64,000 bases of DNA from NCBI GenBank assembly GCA_009668975.1, contig SBEG01000023.1, forward strand, positions 1 through 64,000, given 5' to 3'. Below, piece by piece: positions 36,850-44,100 of the stretch. Below the pieces are notes generated by a model. It saw only the letters and a program-made list of their open reading frames with translations. It was not told where the DNA came from and searched no databases. The stretch is from Deltaproteobacteria bacterium. GTDB lineage: Bacteria; Desulfobacterota; Desulfuromonadia; Geobacterales; Geobacteraceae. Made by a program: the position numbers and the translations under genes. Positions within the stretch are counted from its first letter, which is position 1, and every line of letters begins with the position of its first letter.

Positions 36850-37491
36850 TTATGCGTTTCTGCGCCGTTTACCGTAGTAAACAAGGCCAAGGATACCACC
36901 ACCGAGAAGCAGCAAGGTGGACGGCTCGGGTACAGGTGATGCGTCAACAACCATGCGGCCAAAGGCAAAGTCAACAGCTGAGGACATAGTTAGAGCGGTT
37001 ATCGCCGTATCAGATTTGAAACCGAAAAATTTTGCTCCTGCATCACCATTAACCAATTGCTCAATCTGCGTCCCATCGGCAAACAGAACCATGAGGATGG
37101 CATCAAAGGGATTCGGTTCCATTTCGACACCAAAGGCGCGCACAGCACCATCAAAAGTTCCCGTGACACTTTTTGCACTCATTGTGTAAAGTACCCGCGG
37201 CTCGTTGCCCCCGGACCAGGTCATCCATGAATCAGGAACTTGACGCCCGTTTAAGGCAACGTCAAAGGACATCGTCCTGTTTGCCGGATGCTCGGGCAGG
37301 TTGATCGAGCTTCCTGCCGCAAGGATAGCGCCATCAGCTACCTGGCTATCGAGATCCACGTCTGCCCAGTTAACGACCACTGATTCCCATGTAGCGCGAT
37401 CCGAGTAGAAGCTCGGAATTGCAAGTGCCAGGGACGGCAGCATGCATACCATCAATGCCAGTACCGATGTCAGTAAAACTAGTTTTTTCAT
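36850..37491 (-). CDS. PEP-CTERM sorting-domain protein 2
   Basis: A 213-residue exported protein. Signal peptide MKKLVLLTSVLALMVCMLPS followed by a beta-rich domain with YSDRATWESVVVNWADVDLD, a start typical of many PEP-CTERM proteins, and the sorting signal PVPEPSTLLLLGGGILGLVY with YGKRR. AGGAGGGG precedes the ATG by 4 to 5 bases. Controlled by its own -24/-12 promoter. Function of the mature domain unknown. Confidence 0.92.
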   Translation of the reverse strand: MKKLVLLTSVLALMVCMLPSLALAIPSFYSDRATWESVVVNWADVDLDSQVADGAILAAGSSINLPEHPANRTMSFDVALNGRQVPDSWMTWSGGNEPRVLYTMSAKSVTGTFDGAVRAFGVEMEPNPFDAILMVLFADGTQIEQLVNGDAGAKFFGFKSDTAITALTMSSAVDFAFGRMVVDASPVPEPSTLLLLGGGILGLVYYGKRRRNA

Positions 37492-37564
37492 TTTCCCCTC
37501 CTTTTTCTGCTCTTTGTTTTTTTGGATTAACCTTCTTGCAACATTAAAAATTTATAAATTGTAA

Positions 37565-37658
37565 AGCAATAGCCGTGCCATGATGTAACTAGTTGTAAAT
37601 GCTTGTAAAATATACAATACTATTTGTGTGGTATCCGGATATGTAAAAAGTTCCGACA
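37565..37658 (-). promoter_or_regulatory. Sigma-54 promoter and PrsR box of PEP-CTERM gene 2
   Basis: Minus strand 37580-37565 reads TGGCAC-GGCTA-TTGCT, an exact -24/-12 consensus. Box TGTAAAAAGTTCCGACA at 37642-37658, 62 bases farther. Three extra TGTAA half-motifs lie directly upstream of the promoter (37583-37608). Confidence 0.88.
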
Positions 37659-37679
37659 GGAATTATCGGGGAAGTTTAC

Positions 37680-37755
37680 AGTGAAGCAGGGGACGGTTGA
37701 ATAGAGAAACAGTTGAATAGTGAAAAGTTGACAGTGAAACAGTTAAACTGGGGCA
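37680..37755. repeat. Octamer array upstream of PEP-CTERM gene 2
   Basis: Degenerate forward units (GGTTGAAT, AGTTGAAT, AGTGAAAC, AGTTAAAC). Confidence 0.75.
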
Positions 37756-37809
37756 TAAGCGCTAATTTTGTGTATTGTGTTCATCTATTTTCTCAATTTC
37801 ACGACGACC

Positions 37810-37846
37810 CTCCCCTTGAAGGGGAGAGAGAAAATTGTGGTGAATT
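37810..37846 (-). repeat. Dispersed 37-bp element, copy 2
   Basis: Reverse complement of the element at 9540-9576 (33 of 37 bases by eye); core palindrome CTCCCCTTGAAGGGGAG at 37810-37826. Confidence 0.75.
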
Positions 37847-37890
37847 TTGTTTACGTCAGCAAGCGTGCAGTTTACGCTGGTGACGAAAAA

Positions 37891-37920
37891 CAAAAGGCTG
37901 CCCGATTAGGCAGCCTTTTG
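37891..37920. terminator. Terminator of PEP-CTERM gene 3
   Basis: CAAAAGGCTGCC-CGATTA-GGCAGCCTTTTG, symmetrical, directly after the minus-strand gene. Confidence 0.87.
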
Positions 37921-37941
37921 TGGAAATGTGTCTATTTTCGA

Positions 37942-38463
37942 TTATTTCATTCTTCTGCGGCCGTATACTGCCAAGCCGAGCAATCCGCCACCGAGGAGAA
38001 AGAGCGTGCCTGGCTCGGGGACAGGAGTTCCGATTTCGCCGATGTGGCTTACTTTGCCGATATTTTCAATAGCCAGACCGGGGAGGTCGATGACAGCCCA
38101 GGACAGTGAATCGAGGTTCTGAAAGAGAAAATGATCAATATCGCCTTTTTTTGCACCGATTTTAATGAAATAGTAGGCGGGTTCTCCTCTGAGATCTAAG
38201 GCCCAGGTTCCCGCTACGTCGGTTTCTTGCCAAGGCATATCAGGGCCAGAGTATTTTTCTGACAAAGTTATGCTGTCGTCTTGAAGCACAGACTTTACCC
38301 AATCGAGTTCCGTAGTGTCGCCACTATCGCTGAGTGAAATTGAGGACTTCAAAGAATCCAGCCCGCCAACATCCACCGAACCAACGGTGTAGGATATCGC
38401 CTGACCGGCACCAAAGGCCGTAAAGCTGCAAAACACAAATAATCCTGCAAGTAGTTTTTTCAT
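37942..38463 (-). CDS. PEP-CTERM sorting-domain protein 3
   Basis: A 173-residue exported protein with signal peptide MKKLLAGLFVFCSFTAFGAG, a compact beta-rich domain rich in Asp/Ser (VGGLDSLKSSISLSDSGDTTELDWV), and the sorting signal PVPEPGTLFLLGGGLLGLAV with YGRRR. CGGAGG lies 8 bases before the ATG. The middle resembles no domain I can name. Own terminator and promoter. Confidence 0.9.
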   Translation of the reverse strand: MKKLLAGLFVFCSFTAFGAGQAISYTVGSVDVGGLDSLKSSISLSDSGDTTELDWVKSVLQDDSITLSEKYSGPDMPWQETDVAGTWALDLRGEPAYYFIKIGAKKGDIDHFLFQNLDSLSWAVIDLPGLAIENIGKVSHIGEIGTPVPEPGTLFLLGGGLLGLAVYGRRRMK

Positions 38464-38520
38464 ATTTTAACCTCCGCCGTTTAATTTGTTTCTGAGACTA
38501 TAACGTTATGTTTGTGTATA

Positions 38521-38614
38521 TGCACATTGCTGGCCAATGTGTAACATGCCGAATTTTATAGTTAATAATGAGTGGTGTGCATGATTGATAGAGGAAGTGT
38601 AAATTTGGCCGACA
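38521..38614 (-). promoter_or_regulatory. Sigma-54 promoter and PrsR box of PEP-CTERM gene 3
   Basis: Minus strand 38536-38521 reads TGGCCA-GCAAT-GTGCA with correct GG-N10-GC spacing, weaker at -12. Box TGTAAATTTGGCCGACA at 38598-38614, 62 bases farther. Confidence 0.78.
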
Positions 38615-38627
38615 TTGCAATTCAGGG

Positions 38628-38672
38628 AAGTTGAACAGTTGAACAGTGAAACAGTGGAATAGTGAAACAGTG
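38628..38672. repeat. Octamer array upstream of PEP-CTERM gene 3
   Basis: AGTTGAAC, AGTTGAAC, AGTGAAAC, AGTGGAAT, AGTGAAAC: five clean units. Confidence 0.9.
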
Positions 38673-38714
38673 GATGTGCCTTGTTGGTCCTTGTGGGGGC
38701 GAAGCGCAGATTCG

Positions 38715-38756
38715 ACAGAAAAGCAGGGTGATCGATTGGCCACCCTGCTTTTCTGT
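38715..38756. terminator. Terminator of PEP-CTERM gene 4
   Basis: ACAGAAAAGCAGGGTG...CACCCTGCTTTTCTGT, a 16-base stem, 36 bases after the gene. Confidence 0.87.
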
Positions 38757-38791
38757 AAAACTTTCCGACAGCATTCAAAAAAAGATGTAAA

Positions 38792-39487
38792 TTATTTCGC
38801 CTGCTTTTTCCGCCGCCAGAGAACCAGGCCGGCCAAGCCACTGCCAAAGAGGAGCATGGTGGATGGTTCGGGAACTGCGGGGGTAATATCTCCTGCGTAA
38901 AGCAGATTATCGGTATCTGAAATATATGATAAGGAGTTGCCAGTTGCGAATCCTCCAGTGTTGGTAAAATCTATCTTCAAATAACGATAGAGATCGCCAT
39001 AAAGTATGTCGTTAACGTAAACCTGGCCAGAATATGTTGCGGTGATAGCTAAGATAGAACTGGCATTATTCACATTGAAAGCCCTGCCTCCGGCGGAGCC
39101 TGGAGAGTCAGCATTAATTCCCGTGTCAAAAACTGTATTTCCTGCTCCTGCATCGATAAGAATACTTGCAACTCCGCTCGTTGCGTAGTTGCTAAAATAC
39201 CATAATCCCGACCAGGTGTCCCCGCTCTCCCTAAGCTGAAAGCCACTTGCAGTTGCAGCGCCAGAGGCAGCGCCTGTGTCGGCCCAGACGGCTGATTGTT
39301 GTGACCCATCCAAAAATGTTGTCTGAACAGTCATGCCGTCCATCATTGCTCCGGTAGTCATGTAGCCTGTTAAGGCGCTAGTATTCCATGCGGGAGCGCT
39401 ATTGTTGTAATTAACGGAGACGGTGTACGCTAATGCATTGCCGGCGAGAAGTACAGCGCACGATGTAAGAAATAATTTTTTCAGCAT
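38792..39487 (-). CDS. PEP-CTERM sorting-domain protein 4
   Basis: A 231-residue exported protein: signal peptide MLKKLFLTSCAVLLAGNALA, beta-rich domain of the kind seen in many PEP-CTERM proteins (VSVNYNNSAPAWNTSALTGY), sorting signal AVPEPSTMLLFGSGLAGLVL with WRRKK. The signal differs from the other four (AVPEP, Phe and Ser in the helix, Trp in the tail). AGGAGG precedes the ATG. Confidence 0.9.
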   Translation of the reverse strand: MLKKLFLTSCAVLLAGNALAYTVSVNYNNSAPAWNTSALTGYMTTGAMMDGMTVQTTFLDGSQQSAVWADTGAASGAATASGFQLRESGDTWSGLWYFSNYATSGVASILIDAGAGNTVFDTGINADSPGSAGGRAFNVNNASSILAITATYSGQVYVNDILYGDLYRYLKIDFTNTGGFATGNSLSYISDTDNLLYAGDITPAVPEPSTMLLFGSGLAGLVLWRRKKQAK

Positions 39488-39521
39488 AAAATCCTCCTAA
39501 TTAATTTGTTGCCAGAATATA

Positions 39522-39604
39522 AGCATATAATATGCCATGTAGTAACATGCTGATATAACAGTGAGATTGCAGAGGACGGGCGGAGTATGTAAAAAAAACC
39601 GACA
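39522..39604 (-). promoter_or_regulatory. Sigma-54 promoter and PrsR box of PEP-CTERM gene 4
   Basis: Minus strand 39537-39522 reads TGGCAT-ATTAT-ATGCT, correct spacing. Box TGTAAAAAAAACCGACA at 39588-39604; the gap is about 10 bases shorter than in the other four, which is one helical turn. Confidence 0.8.
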
Positions 39605-39673
39605 AGTATACTGCGAGCTTGTCCATAACTGACGTTCAGAGTGATCGCGCCCGGATTTCAAGTCGGATTGCCC

Positions 39674-40360
39674 CTACCAGAAATACCACTTGCCCGTTTG
39701 CAGCACGTATATTCCCAGTGCCAGATTCGTCAGCCCATGGGCATAGATACAGGCGGCAAGGCTTTTTGTCCGGTAGAGCAGCAGGTTGTAGGCGATGCCG
39801 GCCAGCATGCCGGCGAGGAACAGGTTGTGCTCCAGGCCGAAGAGGACTGTCGTGATCAGGAAGGACGGCCAGGTGAAGCGGCCGAGCGGGGTTTTGCTGA
39901 AGTCGGGGGAAATGATGTAGCGGATCAGGAATGAACGCCAGAAGAGTTCTTCCATGAGGGGAACCACGAGGGCGGCGCCTGCGAGGCGCGTTGCGATGAG
40001 AAATATTCGCATTCCTTCGGCGGGGAAGAGATTCGGATCGAAACCGCGCAGTGTTCCGATGGTCGCAAATGGCTGATCCAGATTGATCCAGAGGATAAAG
40101 ACTGCAATTCCGGCGAGAGAAGAGAATAAGAATAGGGCAAGGCTCAGGAGTTCCTTGAAGCGAATTTCCGTATAGCTGCGCCGGAAATAAAAAAGGACCA
40201 GAGCCACAGCCAGTACTTTGAGTGGGTACAGGCAGAGCAGGTAATGGTCCGGAATCGTCAGGAGTCCCTTGTTTACCAGATAGTGCAGGAACCCTTCAAG
40301 GGCGACGAAGATCATGTACAGCGTGAAAGGGGCGATTCTGCTCAGGGTGGCTATGTTCAT
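39674..40360 (-). CDS. CPBP (CAAX-like) intramembrane protease of the PEP-CTERM locus
   Basis: A 228-residue membrane protein with six to seven helices and the CPBP/Abi motifs EELFWRSF (EExxxR), FGLEHNLFLAG (His motif 2) and AHGLTNLALG (His motif 3). A subfamily of these proteases is regularly found with exosortases, so a role in processing or clearing sorting-signal fragments is plausible but unproved. I chose the start at 40360; the longer frame to 40531 would cross the terminator of the neighbouring PEP-CTERM gene. Transcribed with the minus-strand group. Confidence 0.87.
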   Translation of the reverse strand: MNIATLSRIAPFTLYMIFVALEGFLHYLVNKGLLTIPDHYLLCLYPLKVLAVALVLFYFRRSYTEIRFKELLSLALFLFSSLAGIAVFILWINLDQPFATIGTLRGFDPNLFPAEGMRIFLIATRLAGAALVVPLMEELFWRSFLIRYIISPDFSKTPLGRFTWPSFLITTVLFGLEHNLFLAGMLAGIAYNLLLYRTKSLAACIYAHGLTNLALGIYVLQTGKWYFW

Positions 40361-40433
40361 GTTTAGTTGCAGTCCGTTACGGAACTTTTCTCCAAAAGAA
40401 GGTTGCGTACGTTCGTGGGTCGTAACACGTGTC

Positions 40434-40465
40434 AAAAAAAGGGCTACCTGCCGGAAGCCCTTTTG
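40434..40465 (-). terminator. Terminator of PEP-CTERM gene 5
   Basis: Minus strand AAAAGGGCTTCC-GGCA-GGTAGCCC followed by seven T, between gene 5 and the CPBP protease. Confidence 0.85.
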
Positions 40466-40490
40466 TATTTCAAAAGCGTGTCGAAAAGCT

Positions 40491-41132
40491 TTACTTTTTA
40501 GTTCTTCTCCGCATAAAGGCAACACCGGCAAGACCAGCGCCGAGGAGGAATATGGTAGAGGGTTCAGGAACAGGGGTGGAATCGGAAGAAATTGTTAACA
40601 GGCTATAGTCAAGTGCCCACGTATCATTACTTACACCTTCGTTTTGGCCCAATTCATTATAGGTATCAATTCTAATACTGCTCAGGCCGTCAAGGGATAA
40701 GCCAAAAGACAGGAGGTCAAACACATCAAGCCTGGCCCAGTTGGTCTCCAAGTATGCGCCGGAGGAGTTGTCTCCATCGGTTAACGAGCCAACCAGCACG
40801 TCGTCAAAGTAAACAAGACTGGTGCCATGCCACCCTTGTCCGAGCGTAAAGATTTCTAGTTTTGCCTCCGTGATGGTACCTAAACCAGAAGTGTCATACG
40901 ACTGAGTCCAAGTCTTGTCACCAAGCATCCAGTAATCAGTAATTGTTCCCACATCTGCTGGATCATTTTTAGACAACGTCGGATAAGATGAACTGAATGA
41001 TTGGTCCGGAACATAGCCGATACCAAACCCGTCTTTGTCCCCGTAGAGGGATGTGACAGTCAATGCTTGAGCGCTTCCACAAATACAAAAACAAAACAAT
41101 GCACACAACATGCTTGCAAGTAGCTTGTTCAT
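40491..41132 (-). CDS. PEP-CTERM sorting-domain protein 5
   Basis: A 213-residue exported protein with signal peptide MNKLLASMLCALFCFCICGSAQA, a beta-sandwich-like middle (LGTITEAKLEIFTLGQGWHGTSLVYFDDVLVG, reminiscent of lectin or CBM-type jelly rolls), and sorting signal PVPEPSTIFLLGAGLAGVAF with MRRRTKK. AGGAGG lies 6 bases before the ATG. Exact sigma-54 promoter upstream. Confidence 0.92.
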   Translation of the reverse strand: MNKLLASMLCALFCFCICGSAQALTVTSLYGDKDGFGIGYVPDQSFSSSYPTLSKNDPADVGTITDYWMLGDKTWTQSYDTSGLGTITEAKLEIFTLGQGWHGTSLVYFDDVLVGSLTDGDNSSGAYLETNWARLDVFDLLSFGLSLDGLSSIRIDTYNELGQNEGVSNDTWALDYSLLTISSDSTPVPEPSTIFLLGAGLAGVAFMRRRTKK

Positions 41133-41176
41133 CGTTATCCTCCTTTAGAATTTGTTTGTACCGCTGTACTATAGAA

Positions 41177-41268
41177 AGCAATTCACGTGCCAACCTGTAA
41201 GTATCTAAAATTGCATACAAAATAGCCTTGTCTAGGGTAAAATCTATACAATGTAAATATTTTCGACA
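41177..41268 (-). promoter_or_regulatory. Sigma-54 promoter and PrsR box of PEP-CTERM gene 5
   Basis: Minus strand 41192-41177 reads TGGCAC-GTGAA-TTGCT, exact consensus. Box TGTAAATATTTTCGACA at 41252-41268, 60 bases farther. Confidence 0.88.
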
Positions 41269-41276
41269 ATTTATAC

Positions 41277-41332
41277 GGTTAACAGTTTAACTGTTCAACT
41301 GTTTACTGCTTAACTACTTAACTACAGGATGC
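41277..41332. repeat. Octamer array between gene 5 and the signalling gene
   Basis: Mainly reverse units (ACTGTTCA, ACTGTTTA, ACTACTTA); partly degenerate. Confidence 0.75.
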
Positions 41333-41366
41333 AGTGCGCAGCGGACAGTTGTGCAGTTTCTGGTGC

Positions 41367-41383
41367 TGTAAAATTTTCCGACA
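41367..41383. promoter_or_regulatory. Extra PrsR box
   Basis: TGTAAAATTTTCCGACA, a sixth copy, between the divergent genes at 41132 and 41680; it could serve either promoter. Confidence 0.7.
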
Positions 41384-41534
41384 GGTGTGCCGGGTTGAAT
41401 TTTTAACTTATAGGATAACCTGCTGAAGACGTGGATATTTTATTTTGGCGGATCTTTTCAGGTAAACAGGCCGAAGGCTGAAGACTGAAGAAAAACCGGC
41501 AGGGACGCCCTCCTAACTGAACCCATAGTGATGC

Positions 41535-41592
41535 TGTTAATCTGTTCAACTGTTAACTATTAAACTATTAAACTGTTTAACTGTTCAACTGC
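41535..41592. repeat. Octamer array, reverse units
   Basis: ACTGTTAA, ACTATTAA, ACTATTAA, ACTGTTTA, ACTGTTCA. Confidence 0.85.
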
Positions 41593-41620
41593 CGTCATAA
41601 ACTGCTGAGTGGTTACAAAT

Positions 41621-41636
41621 TGGCACTATACTTGCT
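41621..41636 (+). promoter_or_regulatory. Sigma-54 promoter of the GAF/HisKA/HD gene
   Basis: TGGCAC-TATAC-TTGCT, exact -24/-12 consensus, 43 bases before the start codon. Confidence 0.87.
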
Positions 41637-41679
41637 GTTTTAATGAGAGTTCTGCTGATCTATTGGTGAAAGGAATGCC

Positions 41680-43944
41680 ATGTCCGCGACCGTAAAACAG
41701 CTGTCCCTCCCGGAGAGGGGGGAGGTGAAGTTTTCCCTGTATCGAGATCTGACGGATATCATCCTCGGCACCGACAATGTCACCGCTATTGCAAATCTGG
41801 TGCTGGATATCGTCGTGCGGCACACCGGCGCGGGGAAATGTTCCCTGATGCTGCTCGATGACCGGAGGCAGCTTTCGATTATTGCCTCACGGGGCATCGA
41901 TCCGGCCGTGTCGCGTGAGTACCGGGCAAAGATCGGCCTTGGGATCGCCGGTACGGTGGTTCGCCATACCATCCCGGTGCTGGTGCAGGATATTGACCGG
42001 GACGAGCTGTTCCGCGAGATGGGGGGCGGTGAGTACCGAACCAAATCTTTCATTTCCTGCCCGATCTCCGGGAACAAAAGAATGCTCGGGGTCCTCAATG
42101 TGAGCGACCGCAGGGACTCCCGGCCCTTTGATGAACAGGACTTTGAACTGGTGCAGATCATCTGTCACCAGACTGCCGTTGCTCTCGAAAATGCCCGTCT
42201 GGTGGCGCAACTGCGGAAAAAAGCAGTGGAGCTGGAGGACATGAACCGCAAACTGATGGAAGCGGATCTGCTCAAGACCGAGTTTCTGACCCGCATCTCC
42301 CACGAACTGAGAACCCCGCTCAATTCCATCAAGGGGGCGGTCTACTACCTTCAAAACTCTGTCAACCTGACGAGTGAGGAGCAGCGGGAGTTCTACCCGA
42401 TCATCTCGGATGAAGCCGACAAGCTATCGGTAATTGTGGAAAACCAGTTGGAGTTCCTCGAGTGTGAAAACGAAATGCGGAACGTCAAGATGTCGGTGGT
42501 CTGTCTGGCGGAAATCCTGAGCGAAGTCGGTTGCTCCAAATCCCTTACCGAGCAGTTCGAGCGGATGAATGTCAGCATTTCAATTGAAATGAGCAGCGGC
42601 GAGTTGGAGATTCTTGGCGACAAGTTCCGCATCAGCCAGATGTTTCTGACCCTGCTGGAGAGCCTTGCCGTTTACCTGAAGGAAAATGATGTCCTGCGGA
42701 TTTCCGCCCGGGAAGAGGAGAAGATAAAGGTTGCCATTCAGGTCAACAGGAAACTTCCGGAACTGTTCATGGAGGATTTTTCCCGTCCGGACACGTCCTT
42801 CCGGAAGGAGGGCAGCACTGGCAGGGTCAGGATGTATCTGGTGCGCAAGGCCGTGGAAAGCTACGGCTGGGACCTTGAGGTGGAAAACCTGGCCGGCTCC
42901 TTTACCGTCTGCCTGTCCATTCCCCGGAGCCGACGGCAGAAGATTGACGCAGCCGTGGCCAAAGGGAGCGAGTTGTTCCTGGAGTTCATTGCCGAGATGA
43001 TGGGAGTGAGCACCTGCTCCATCATGCTGCGGGATGATTTGACGGGAGAACTCAGGATCCAGAGCGCCATGGGGCTTGACGAAGATATCATCAGGACCAC
43101 GCGGATCCGGCCGGGGGATCAGATCAGCGGCTGGGTTGCCCTTGAGGGAAAGCCGGTGCTGATTGAGGATATCGAACATGATCCGCGCTTTGCCCGGAAA
43201 AGCACCCCCCAGTACAACACCAAATCGCTCCTTTCGGTTCCTTTGATAATTCAGGATACTGTCACCGGTGTCTTGAACCTGAACAACAAAAAATCCGCCG
43301 AACCTTTTTCTCCCCGGGACCTGACCCTTGCTGCCGTGCTTGGCACCCGGGTTTCCAACCTGATCGAAAAACTCCGCAGCGGCGATAACGGAGAGGAGGG
43401 TTTTCGGGAACTTACCGCGTCCTTTGACAAACTTCTCTCGGCGGGAAGGAAATACCACAAAAAAACGCAGCTGCTGCCTGATCTGCTGGGTAAGGTGATG
43501 GACCGACTGGGGGCAACCGACGCGGAAAAGGAAACGGCGCTCTACGTCTCCATTGTCTTCGATTTGGGCCTGATGCTGGTGGACGATGCGGTGTTCCGCA
43601 AAAACAAGCTGGAGCCCGCCGAATTTGCCTCCCTGAAGGTGCATCCTTTCACCACCGTCGATCTGCTGAAAGGCATCGAGTTTTCACCCGAGGTCAATCA
43701 AGCCATTCTCCATCATCATGAAAAGTACGACGGCAGCGGCTACCCGGACGGACTGGCCGCTAGCGCAATCCCGTTAATCTCCCGCGTTATCGCCGTGGTG
43801 GACGGTTACTGCTCGATGGTATCGAAGAGACCGCACCGGAAAAAACTTACCAGCAGCGAAGCCCTCGCCGAGATCAGAAAAGGCGCCGGATCCAGCTATG
43901 ATCCCTTGGTTGTTGAGGCGTTGGAAGCTTCTTTGGGCAGTTGA
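41680..43944 (+). CDS. GAF-HisKA-GAF-HD signalling protein with degenerate catalytic sites
   Basis: A 754-residue cytoplasmic protein. Order: GAF (about 20-180), HisKA with phosphoacceptor His208 in SHELRTPL, a poorly conserved HATPase region (about 310-420; the N-box reads LLESLAVYL with no Asn), second GAF (about 430-585), and an HD-GYP-like domain (about 600-754). The HD metal pair is changed to Phe627-Asp628 (IVFDLGLM), while HHHEKYDGSGYPDGL (678 on) is kept. Both the kinase and the phosphodiesterase may therefore be inactive, leaving a sensory or partner-binding role. AAAGGA lies 7 bases before the ATG. Sigma-54 promoter and PrsR boxes suggest it belongs to the PEP-CTERM regulon. Confidence 0.82.
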   Translation: MSATVKQLSLPERGEVKFSLYRDLTDIILGTDNVTAIANLVLDIVVRHTGAGKCSLMLLDDRRQLSIIASRGIDPAVSREYRAKIGLGIAGTVVRHTIPVLVQDIDRDELFREMGGGEYRTKSFISCPISGNKRMLGVLNVSDRRDSRPFDEQDFELVQIICHQTAVALENARLVAQLRKKAVELEDMNRKLMEADLLKTEFLTRISHELRTPLNSIKGAVYYLQNSVNLTSEEQREFYPIISDEADKLSVIVENQLEFLECENEMRNVKMSVVCLAEILSEVGCSKSLTEQFERMNVSISIEMSSGELEILGDKFRISQMFLTLLESLAVYLKENDVLRISAREEEKIKVAIQVNRKLPELFMEDFSRPDTSFRKEGSTGRVRMYLVRKAVESYGWDLEVENLAGSFTVCLSIPRSRRQKIDAAVAKGSELFLEFIAEMMGVSTCSIMLRDDLTGELRIQSAMGLDEDIIRTTRIRPGDQISGWVALEGKPVLIEDIEHDPRFARKSTPQYNTKSLLSVPLIIQDTVTGVLNLNNKKSAEPFSPRDLTLAAVLGTRVSNLIEKLRSGDNGEEGFRELTASFDKLLSAGRKYHKKTQLLPDLLGKVMDRLGATDAEKETALYVSIVFDLGLMLVDDAVFRKNKLEPAEFASLKVHPFTTVDLLKGIEFSPEVNQAILHHHEKYDGSGYPDGLAASAIPLISRVIAVVDGYCSMVSKRPHRKKLTSSEALAEIRKGAGSSYDPLVVEALEASLGS

Positions 43945-44100
43945 ACAGTTAAATAGTTAAACAGTTGAACAGTTGAACAGTTTACACAGAGGACAGAAGA
44001 AAGTTGACCAGTTGTCCAACTCATAGACTTTACTGCTGTTCCACTGTTTTACTGTTTTACTGTTTTACTGTTCCACTATTCAACTGTTTAACTGTCTACT
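43942..44100. repeat. Octamer array, inverted, between convergent genes
   Basis: Forward units AGTTAAAT, AGTTAAAC, AGTTGAAC (to 43980) and reverse units ACTGTTCC, ACTGTTTT, ACTATTCA, ACTGTTTA (44038-44096), ending at the prsR stop. Confidence 0.9.

Noticed and set aside
40361..40531. N-terminal extension of the CPBP protease
   Set aside because: It runs through the terminator and coding end of PEP-CTERM gene 5; homology starts at 40360.
42580..43644. 354-codon minus-strand frame
   Set aside because: Antisense shadow of the GAF-HisKA-GAF-HD gene.
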